From Sipunculus nudus (lineage: Eukaryota; Annelida; Sipuncula; Golfingiida; Sipunculidae), in assembly GCA_026874595.1 (NCBI GenBank), contig CM049308.1, positions 95,590,624-95,654,623 on the forward strand: a stretch of DNA of 64,000 nucleotides, in the 5' to 3' direction. A model generated the notes under the pieces. It had not been told where the DNA came from. It worked only from the letters and a program-made list of their open reading frames with translations, and made no database searches. Shown here one piece after another: positions 11,855 to 24,479 of this stretch (position 1 is its first letter; each line of letters begins with the position of its first letter). The position numbers and the translations under genes were made by a program.

Positions 11855-14800
11855 TTAAATAACTTCATTCTTTCCAGTTGGTGTCGCCGTCACCGGCCCT
11901 GACACGCTGTAAGCTGGTGCCCATGCTCCTGCCTCTAGCGCTCCCTGGTGGCTGGCATTGCCAGTCGGGTTTGACGGTGCCGGGTTTGCGAACACCACAG
12001 TTGTAACATGGGGCTCTGTGAATATACAAGTCAGTAAAAATGTCAATGAATAGACTCTGATAAGGTTGCATTTTGAAAAAAAAAGAATTTCCTGTATACT
12101 TTACATCTACCTTTTATACACCTTTCATTTTTCACACACCTTTCAGCCGGCAATTAACCTTTTAGAACATATCATTCTTGCAATCTTTTCAACCGTTAAA
12201 ACGTGACATGTTACACCGACACTTTGGTCTACATGACCATATCATATCTACATATTGGTCTACACGATCATTTCACCTACAGATTGGTCTAGACGATCAT
12301 GTCACACCTACAGATTGGTCTACACGATCATATCACACCTACAGACTGGTTTACACGATCATATCACACCTACAGATTGGTCTTCACGATCATATCACAC
12401 CTACAGACTGGTTTACACGATCATATCACACCTACAGACTGGTTTACACGATCATGTCACACCTACAGACTGGTTTACACGATCATATCACACCTACAGA
12501 TTGGTCTACACGATCATATCACACCTACAGATTGGTCTACACGATCATATCACACCTACAGATTGGTCTACACGATCACATCACACCTACAGACTGGTTT
12601 ACACGATCATATCACACCTACAGATTGGTCTACACGATCATATCACACCTACAGATTGGTCTACACGATCATATCACACCTACAGACTGGTTTACACGAT
12701 CATATCACACCTACAGACTGGTCTTCACGATCATATCACACCTACAGACTGGTCTTCACGATCATATCACACCTACAGACTGGTTTACACGATCATATCA
12801 CACCTACAGATTGGTCTTCACGATCATATCACACCTACAGACTGGTTTACACGATCATATCACACCTACAGACTGGTTTACACGATCATGTCACACCTAC
12901 AGACTGGTTTACACGATCATATCACACCTACAGATTGGTCTACACGATCATATCACACCTACAGATTGGTCTACACGATCATATCACACCTACAGATTGG
13001 TCTACACGATCATATCACACCTACAGACTGGTGTACACGATCATATCACACCTACAGATTGGTCTACACGATCATATCACACCTACAGATTGGTCTACAC
13101 GATCATATCACACCTACAGACTGGTTTACACGATCATATCACACCTACAGACTAGTCTTCACGATCATATCACACCTACAGACTGGTTTACACGATCATA
13201 TCACACCTACAGACTGGTTTACACGATCATGTCACACCTACAGACTGGTTAACACGATCATATCACACCTACAGATTGGTCTACACGATCATATCACACC
13301 TACAGATTGGTCTACACGATCATATCACACCTACAGATTGGTCTACACGATCATATCACACCTACAGACTGGTTTACACGATCATATCACACCTACAGAT
13401 TGGTCTACACGATCATATCACACCTACAGATTGGTCTACACGATCATATCACACCTACAGACTGGTTTACACGATCATATCACACCTACAGACTGGTTTA
13501 CACGATCATATCACACCTAAAAACTGGTCTTCACGATCATATCACACCTACAGATTGGTCTACACGATCATATCACACCTACAGACTGGTCTTCACGATC
13601 ATATCACACCTACAGATTGGTCTTCACGATCATATCAGACCTACAGATTGGTCTACACGATCATATCACACCTACAGACTGGTTTACACGATCATATCAC
13701 ACCTACAGATTGGTCTACACGATCATATCACACCTACAGATTGGTCTACACGATCATATCACACCTACAGATTGGTCTACTCGATCATGTCACACCTACA
13801 GACTGGTCTTCATACAGACTGGTCTACACGATCATATCACACCTACAGACTGGTTTACACGATCATGTCACACCTACAGACTGGTTTACACGATCATATC
13901 ACACCTACAGTTTGGTCTTCACAATCATGTCACACCTACAGATTGGTTTACACGATCATGTCACACCTACAGATTGGTCTACACGATCATGTCATACCTA
14001 CAGATTGGTCTACACGATCATATCACACCTACAGATTGTTCTACACGATCATGTCACACCTACAGATTGGTCTTCACAATCATATCACACCTACAGATTG
14101 GTCTTCACGATCATATCACACCTACAGAGTGGTCTTCACGATCATATCACACCTACAGAGTGGTCTACACGATCATATCACACCTACAGACTGGTTTACA
14201 CGATCATGTCACACCTACAGACTGGTTTACACGATCATATCACACCTACAGATTGGTCTACACGATCATATCACACCTACAGATTGGTCTACACGATCAT
14301 ATCACACCTACAGATTAGTCTACACGATCATATCACACCTACAGACTGGTTTACACGATCATATCACACCTACAGATTGGTCTACACGATCATATCACAC
14401 CTACAGATTGGTCTACACGATCATATCACACCTACAGACTGGTTTACACGATCAATTACACACCTACAGACTGGTCTTCACGATCATATCACACCTACAG
14501 ACTGGTTTACACGATCATATCACACCTACAGACTGGTTTACACGATCATGTCACACCTACAGACTGGTTTACACGATCATATCACACCTACATATTGGTC
14601 TACACGATCATATCACACCTACAGATTGATCTACACGATCATATCACACCTACAGATTGGTCTACACGATAATATCACACCTACAGACTGGTTTACACGA
14701 TCATATCACACCTACAGATTGGTCTACACGATCATATCACACCTACAGATTGGTCTACACGATCATATCACACCTACAGACTGGTTTACACGATCATATC

Positions 14801-17800
14801 ACACCTACAGACTGGTTTACACGATCATATCACACCTACAAACCGGTCTTCACGATCATATCACACCTACAGATTGGTCTACACGATCATATCACACCTA
14901 CAGACTGGTCTTCACGATCATATCACACCTACGGATTGGTCTTCACGATCATATCAGACCTACAGATTGGTCTACACGATCATATCACACCTACAGACTG
15001 GTTTACACGATCATATCACACCTACAGATTGGTCTACACGATCATATCACACCTACAGATTGGTCTACACGATCATATCACACCTACAGATTGGTCTACA
15101 CGATCATGTCACACCTACAGACTGGTCTTCATACAGACTGGTCTACACGATCATATCACACCTACAGACTGGTTTACACGATCATGTCATACCTACAGAC
15201 TGGTTTACACGATCATATCACACCTACAGATTGGTCTACACAATCATGTCACACCTACAGATTGGTTTACACGATCATGTCACACCTACAGATTGGTCTA
15301 CACGATCATGTCACACCTACAGATTGGTCTACACGATCATATCACACCTACAGATTGTTCTACACGATCATGTCACACCTACAGATTGGTCATCACGATC
15401 ATATCACACCTACAGATTGGTCTTCCCGATCATATCACACCTACAGAGTGGTCTTCACGATCATATCACACCTACAGAGTGGTCTACACGATCATATCAC
15501 ACCTACAGACTGGTCTACACGATCATATCACACCTATAGACTGGGTTACAACGATCATATCACACCTACAGACTGGTTTACACGATCATGTCACACCTAC
15601 AGATTGGTCTACACGATCATGTCACACCTACAGACTGGTCTACACGATCATATCACACCTACAGATTGGTCTACACGATCATATCACACCTACAGACTGG
15701 TCTTCACGATCATATCACATCTACAGATTGGTCTTAACGATCATATCACACCTACAGATTGGTCTACACGATCATATCACACCTACAGATTGGTCTACAC
15801 GATCATATCACACCTACAGACTGGTTTACACGATCATATCACACCTACAGACTGGTCTTCACGATCATATCACACCTACAGATTGGTCTTCACGATCATA
15901 TCACACCTACAGATTGGTCTTCACGATCATATCACACCTACAGATTGGTCTACACGATCATATCACACCTACAGATTGGTCTACACGATCATTTCACACC
16001 TACAGATTGGTCTACACGATAATTTCACACCTACAGATTGGTCTACACGATCATTTCACACCTACAGATTGGTCTACACGATCATATCACACCTACAGAT
16101 TGGTCTACACGATCATATCACACCTACAGATTGGTCTACACGATCATATCACACCTACAGATTGGTCTACACGATCATATCACACCTACAGATTGGTCTA
16201 CACGATCATATCACACCTACAGATTGGTCTACACGATCATATCACACCTACAGATTGGTCTACACGATCATATCTCACCTACAGATTGGTCTACATAATC
16301 ATTTCATCTACCGATTGGTCTACACAATCATGTCACACCTACAGACTGGTCTACACAATCATATCACACCTACAGACTGGTCTACACGATCATATCACAC
16401 CTACGGATTGGTCTACACGATAATGTCTGACCTACAGATCATTGCTCAGTGAGATCAGGACACACACAGTGTCTATTTTCCGTGACAGCTGGACATCTTA
16501 CCTTCAACCATTCTGCGGTAGGGTTTCTTTCTACAACAGCAGTAACAGCAACAGCAACCACAGACGCTGATCAGCAGCAGCAGCCCTCCCCCAGCAGCTC
16601 CCAGGTGCCACCACTTGACACTGAGGATACAATTAATGATGTTACATAAACAAACATATAGCCAGTACATGCAAATTACTTCATTGATTTCGGGGCGTGT
16701 TTGTAGCCGAGACCAATTGCTCTAAAGGGTCGTTCATAACTATTAGGGGCGTCAATATAGGGGGATAGGGGTATTAACCTCCCCCCCCCCCCCCCCGCTA
16801 TTAAGCAAGGGGTGGGGGGGGGGGGGCTGTTTAATGTAATCACCCACCCCACTATTTAGAGAATAGTATTTTCATATTGCAAATGAAATATATTAATAAA
16901 TAGAATTATAGACTTTGTTTCCATTTATGATTTTACCAGTCTTTATACATTTTAATAACTTATTTTATAAATGTAATATATATGAAATGTGTCATACAGA
17001 TGATAAACATATATATAAATATATGTGTGTGTGTGTGTGCGCGTGCGACCCATCCCCCTATCCACCCTGGAAGATAAATTGTCGCCACTGACACTTATCC
17101 GTTTTTCCATTCCACACCCACACCCGCTTCTGTCAACCGTCATCCGTAAAATTGAAGTCAATAAACATACATGGTACACTCACACCTACCCGCTTCCGCA
17201 CCCGCTCTCACATCACCGTCCGCACAAATCAGTTTGAGACTGATTCACGACGGAAGCGAACGACGGGTGCGGAAGGGAAACTCATACAATCGGGGATATT
17301 CTGGAATGTGTCTTCCCTTTGGTAGGGAATGCCATAATCGGTTGAATGCCGATAAGTTTCTCTGTAAACTTGCAAGTGTATGTTTTATAACATTTATTTT
17401 CAATTTATATAGGCCAGAACAACTAAGATTCCTCACATTAAACATCAAAGTGCAATGCCCACAAACACCGAACACTATAGTCAGCTCACAAACACCGCAC
17501 ACTATAGTCAGCTCACAAACACCGCACACGAAGGTCTGCTCACAAACACCGCACACGAAGGTCTGCTCACAAACACCGCACACGAAGGTCTGCTCACAAA
17601 CACCGCACACGAAGGTCTGCTCACAAACACCGCATACTGTACTTTGCTCACAAACAACGCACACTATATCTGCTCACAAACACCGCACACTATAGTCTGC
17701 TCGGAAACACTGCACACTATAGCCTGTTCAAAAACACCGCACACTATAGTCTGTTCACAAACACCGCACACTATAGTCTGTTCATAAACACTACACACTA

Positions 17801-20560
17801 TAGTGTGTTCTTAAAACACCGCACACTATAGTCTGTTCCACTGTAGGGCGCCCATTAAAATTGGTTAATATTTTATTTAACTAAAATCCAGAAAGTAAGC
17901 TGAATGGGGGCACGAGGCATCGGCCTATTCAACCAGAACGAAACCAAATAAATACCTGGAAAAATATTTGAGTGATTCATTTAACTCAATCTCTGTAAAA
18001 ACAGTCTTTTACAAAAACTTAACATATTGATGAAGGCCAAGGTCACTGGTTACATGCTCAAACAACTAAATTTAGAAGTTGGTGATCGGTTGTTGAGTGT
18101 CATAAATATTCTACAAAATGTAATTGTCACGGTCTCAGTGAGGCTGCCAATCCATGACAGAGGCCATGTCAATTTGCCAACAGATTCAGAAGAAACAAAA
18201 GGTTGCAAAATATAAATTTAAGTTTTTGATATGCACCATGTGGCCCTTATTAACTCCTGGTACTTGCCAATATAGCTTCAGATATTCTTGAATTTATTCT
18301 TTAGTATTAAATTTTATATGATTTCAGAATCCCTATAACAACAGACGCACCAAAAATTGGCGATCCTGAAACCTGCTTCACAGAGATTGGCGTTGCAATA
18401 GTCGTTATTACAAGCGCATGCTCGGGCGTCCATCTTGTCCACTCCACCCTCACTCAGGATCTTGGCCAGGAATGAGGCGGCTTTCAAAACCCCTCTAGTG
18501 GTGCGGTCGTTGGTTGTGCAGCCATCAGCAGACTTGGGGAAGCAGTCACGGAATAAAAGCCGGGTCGTCACCTTGCCAGCCACTGAGGACGGAGAGCGAA
18601 AACGTGAATTCAAATCAGTGTCAATAACGTTATAGACTAAATGTATCTGGTACCAGACAACTCTTCAATAGAGAAAAAAAAGAAAAGTCAATGGTTTGGT
18701 TGGTTCTATAACCATTATGCCAGATGGCATTAAAAACCATTTTCTGCATGTTAAGCATAATCTAAAACATATCTCACGGTATTGGTCAAATATTTTAACA
18801 TGTGGCTAATCATAGACATGGTATCCAAATGCTTGTTTGGGACTGCTTGGAGGGGTAAATTTTATTCTTTCGGAAAAGGATTATGGGAAAATGAGATACT
18901 AAATTCCACAATTTTCTTGGCCTTGTTTGGTTGTAGAAAGGACAGTCTTTCAAGTAAAAAAATCTCAAAATTTATATTTAAAGCAGTGCGAAAGAGGGCC
19001 AGACTAGGACATTTATAGATGTTACACAAGAAAAGTAAATACAGTCAAGTGACCTAAAGTTCCAAGTCAGGAATATTTTGTTTACTTAACGTTTCTTATA
19101 CAACCACAATCTACAATCAGTTTCACAACGTTATTGTAAGCTCATATCACTAATTTGTAAGCCTCTGTTTATCCTGTATGTTAAAATATTAACAGTTGGC
19201 TGCTTACGTGGAACATTGAAGGTGACAGACCCAGCATAATAGCCACATGACTCGTTCTCGCTGCACTCCTTTGTCTCCGACGGATTAAACTCACAAGTTC
19301 CGTCTCTCTTTCCTTCGAAGAGGTTTTTGATGAAAGAATTGTCCGAGTTGATCTCGGCGTCAGCGCAGGTGTAACACTCAAGGGCGTCCCCTATAAATAG
19401 ACACTCGTAATAATATACACATCGCCTAACAAATAAGCAAACAGAATTAAAACCTTTTATTAAAAAGATCCCCTGAAACTTAGACAGTTTAGGAGGCGTA
19501 TTTTATTTTGTTTCAAAGTGGGTGGCCATTGAAATTTCTCAGTCTTTTCATAAACTGGCAGATATCGAGTCATCTACATAGTGAAAGGAAGGTATTGGAG
19601 CCCTCCCCAGAAGATGTGTTTAACTAGGCGGGAAAGGTTATGATTACCACTTCTGGACTTCTCTGAAACTAAACTACATTAACTGTGATGATAGACCATG
19701 GGCCAGGAAATAAAAACCTCCACCCCCCCCCCCCCCCTTGTGAATTTTTGCGACCATCTAATTTTCTTCCTGTATACATGTATTTTTCCTTTTTCAGGTG
19801 TTTAAAACATATAAAAGTGACAAACACCCTAAAATCAAATTTTACAGCGTACTAATTTTTTAAATATTATTCTGGGGCGAATTTACTACAAGATACTTAC
19901 TATATCGTTGAACTTGCATCATTTTGTCATCAATGGAATTGGAAGAATATTAACTGCATAATGATTTACAATTTTATCAGAAAAAGTAATTCTATTTCCT
20001 TTTTGTGCCCCTGCCTCTTTTTTTCTAAAAGGAAAGACATTTTTGCAGACGTTCTTTGTTCCACACGCACATTTGTAAGATTTAGGCACATCATTTGATC
20101 AGAACTTGTTTAATACCTTCATTTTACATGCCTGCCCTCTGAATTTAATATGCAGACATGTTTTTGTCTCACCCATTACGTTCCCACACGTGTCCTACCC
20201 GTAACGTGTCCCACACGTAAACTCTAAGAAAAAATGTTCTTGATGGTACTTTTAAGAACCGACCTGGTTATAACATGTATCACCCGTGGCATGACAAAGA
20301 ATATTGCTTTCTTAATATTTAATAAGAATTAACAACTCATTTCATATTAACTTTAATGGCATTTTCTTTCACAACTTTCAAAGCTAAAACATTTCTCTTA
20401 TAATGTGTTTTTAGGCCTTTTGAAGTTTTGATGACAGATGTCTTAATAAATCGGCTGATAAAGCCATATGACACTGAAGGTTACACCCAAGGCAGGAATG
20501 TTCATAATGGTTACAATAACGTTGTGGATGCCAAAAAGAAAATATTAAATGGAGAGAAAT

Positions 20561-20608
<48 letters not shown>

Positions 20609-23600
20609 CATAAAAAAGCCTTGACATGTGCACGATCAAAAAAGCATCCCTCAAATAGGCACTGGATGAACTGCCCAATAGTGATCACAGAAAAATAAAC
20701 ACCGATAAAGCTTCTGTAGCAAAGTACCAGACTATTAGATGGAAGACTAATAAATGGGAGAATGGCTACGGTAAAGATACACAGAAACTCCATTATAAAC
20801 TAGATATTTCTTGGCACCGCAGGTGCCATAGTATCCCCAGACAATTAATCCCCCCCCCCCCCTTTAAGAATAGGCCCCCCCCATCTTCAGCAACAATTAA
20901 TATCAGACCACACTCATAGAAAAGGTCACTGTCATAGAAAAGGTCATGACCAGAATTTCAATATTCATCATCCCATAACCCATGTCTATGTATATGCATA
21001 ATATAAAAGAAATCTGTCCATTAGTTTTTTACTTATAATGCTCACAGTACTGTTAAGTGGCAATGATTGGGTATTAAACGGCACGAAAACAAGTAAAAGA
21101 ATAACAGGTGGCGCTATCAGTTTCTGGTACTTGACAACACTATCCAAGATATTCGGTCAAGTAGATTTTTGGACCAATTCATGCATCCCTTATTGAGACA
21201 TTAATGATTTTGTGTGATTTTCACCATATATGGCAATATTCAAGGTCACGGCCACTCTCATAGGAAAGGTCATGACCCCAATTTAAATAAACATCATCCC
21301 ATAACCCATATCTATGTACATGCATAATATGAAAGAAATCTGTCTATTAGTTTTTGACTTATAATGCTCACAGTACTGTTAAGTGGCAATGATGGGGGTA
21401 TTAAACGGCACGATAACAAGTAAAAGAATAACAGGTGGTGCCACCTGTTTCCGGTACATGACAATACTATCCAAGATCTTCGGTCAAATTGATTTTTGGA
21501 CCAATCCATGCATCCCTTATTGAGACATTAATGATTTTGTGTGATTTTCACCATATATGGCAATATTCAAGGTCACGGCCACTCTCATAAGAAAAGTCAT
21601 GACCCCAATTTAAATAAACATCATCCCATAACCCATATCTATGTATATGCATAATATGAAAGAAATCTGTCTATTAGTTTTTGACTTATAATGCTCACAG
21701 TACTGTTAAGTGGCAATGATGGGGGTATTAAACGGCACGATAACAAGTAAAAGAATAACAGGTGGCGCCACCAGTTTCTGGAACAGGACAACCCGATCCA
21801 TGATCTTCCATCAACTTAATTTTGGGATCAATCCATGCAAGATTTCTTGAGATATTAAAAAAATTGTGTGATTTTCCCCAAAATTGGACCTATTCAAGGT
21901 CAAGGACACTCTCCTAGTCAAGGTCATGACCTCATTTTAAATAGGCGTCGTCCTGTCACCCATATCTATACATATACCAAGTTTGGTAATGATCCGTGAA
22001 ATATTTTTTGAGTTATCGCGCCAGCAAGATTAATATTCGGCGATGGCGGTGGCGGCGGCGGGACCGGTATGAAAACATAGTATCCCCCGACTTTGTCTGG
22101 GGATACAATGAATTAAAGGAAATGTTGTGGAATATATTTACTTGTTTATCACTAATTAACCTCAAATTGTATGTTCTAAACTTCGAAATACTTAAAATGA
22201 GGTATGTAGTATTGAGGTATTAATATACACTGTATACCTGTTAACCGTAATAAACAGTCAATGGTATCTATATATTAATAGCGTAAGGCGATTTTTGTAA
22301 TTTTCCGTATCTTCTCTGATACCACCGTACGGATTGCCGTGATTTTCGACATACACATGCTCCGGGTTTGTCCGAAGAGATTCCACCCACTTTATTTGCA
22401 ATATTTGCGTATTACTTGCATAATTAATAATTTTAATATTTGCTCCCCCGCGGGCGCCTATTTTCTTTGTGTCTCCGGGCCCGGTAACACAATTGCCATA
22501 GAGTGTATAATGCCGGGACAGAGTTTTACTCCGGGGGCCCTATCTAGGGTTTTCGTACAATTTGCGGTTACCGGCCCGAAATAATCGCCACCGGCAATCC
22601 CTTCTCAAAAGGGGGATCTTTGAAAGAATTGTTTTGCAGGCCTTCCTGCGACGGGGGGTCGCACGAGGACTCCTACCTGCGACCCCCCACACATGACCTG
22701 ATATGCTTGAGTGCACATCAACCGGGTCGCGGAATCCGTGATGGTTAAACAGCGCACACGCGGTCGCACGAAGTCCAGGGCTTTGCATGCGATTGAGATG
22801 CTTGACAAATATTCACAAACATATGCATATGTAGACCTACTATGTAACAGATGAAAAGAAAATGTTAACCAAATTCACGTCGTGGTTGGTACAGTGTGAT
22901 GTGTACACGTGTGGATTTGTAAAAGTTGTAAACATTATGACTTAAAATGTTTTGATTATCGAGATTTTTTCTCATTACTACATTTACGAATGTATAATTC
23001 CCGTAAAAAATGTAGATTTAATACGATTATACTGTTATTTGTCTCTTTTATATCCATATGACATCTCATTCAATAATGTTTATGTAATACTCTTTATTTT
23101 TAAAGACTTATATTCTTTCATTCAGTATGTATGCTTATTGCGTATAAGCCATGGCCATAATTGTTATTATTTTCACAAATAAAACTGGTATTTTTGCATT
23201 CTTTTCTTAGTTATATTCCATGGGCGGTTTCTTTTGTGTGTAATTGTGATATTGTTGATCAGTTTCTCATGTCTCATGGTACATGTGTTGGTACTATTTG
23301 TTAAAGACCCCGACCACATGTTAGGCACTTGCTTTGGGCGAAGGTGTGCGACTGTACGCTGTTCCGAAATATGTTCCGAACGCTGTTCCAAAAGATTTTT
23401 ATCCACAACACCATACATATAATGGATATATATATTAAAAGCGTAACGCGATTTTTGTGATTTTCCGTATCTCCGGTGGATTTCCGATACCACCGTATGG
23501 ATTGTTGTGTTCGCCCCAAACCGTGCGTATAGCACGGGTGGTTGCTAGTATATATGAGATGGTCTACTGAATTTCATAATTAATTGCACAATTTAAATTA

Positions 23601-24052
23601 AATGGTGAATACTTTAAATTGCTTCATAGACTGTATAAATAAGCGTATTTTTAGCAGTTCATTCAAAGAGATACAATGATGTAGCCATACAATGTTATTT
23701 TTAATTAACTGCTGCAACTTATCAGGTTAAAGAATGACTGTGCAAATTCCATTTTTAGAGCATATTTTACCCATTTGCCTTTGTCCGAACCGTAACGGGA
23801 CCTCCATAAATTTTCTATTGCAAAATTTGCCAAATTCCTTATATTATTATGCATTTATGAAGAAAAGAACTGTGCTTTGATGATTTTTAATAGTCCATGG
23901 TATAATTTTTGTCACTTATTTTATTGTCTTATTAATGTATACCATTGGCGGCGAAACAAAATTTTCGTTGTGGGGCCCAATAGTAGATATATATATATAT
24001 ATATATACACATATTTATAAAATATATATTATTCATATATATATATTTATAC

Positions 24053-24092
<40 letters not shown>

Positions 24093-24423
24093 GTATGTAT
24101 ATCAGGGCCAAAGGCAACCCAAATGGCAGGGAGCCTGAAGCGGATACGAGGGGGAAATCCACGAGGGGGGAGGGTGTGGGAGGGGGTGTCCTCCCTCGGT
24201 GTGGAAAATTTTGAAAAAAAAACTGTATGTATACTACTGCATTCTTGTGCATTTTTGCTGTCATTTATTGGTCAATGCTTACATAGTAAAACAGTACCTC
24301 CTTGTTAAGAGATTGTTATTTGTCTGGCAATAGATGCATTTTGACACAGAATATCAACTTTGGCTGCGGCCATGTATTTATGGTACTCCAAGTACTGGGG
24401 GCGCAAAGCGCCCGAGCGGAGGA

Positions 24424-24479
<56 letters not shown>

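Noticed and set aside
12178-16452. Very long plus-strand open frames (up to 1,058 codons) of a repeated peptide
   Set aside because: They are produced by a stop-free 31-bp repeat that is open in all three frames and lies in an intron of a minus-strand gene.
16449-16649. Plus-strand open frame at 16449-16649
   Set aside because: Shadow of the minus-strand transmembrane exon of the LU gene, which has matching splice sites and phase.
17171-17787. Open frames on both strands with QTPHTKVCS-type repeats
   Set aside because: A 27-bp minisatellite inside an LU gene intron; no start context, domain or splice support.
18351-19390. Three-finger toxin gene
   Set aside because: The fold family is shared, but the assembled protein has a transmembrane helix and cytoplasmic tail, which fits a surface receptor rather than a secreted toxin.
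22440-22800. Bacterial gene transfer suggested by GC-rich block
   Set aside because: No bacterial protein is readable in any frame. The hairpins and the shared start with a nearby Helitron-like element favour a mobile-element origin.
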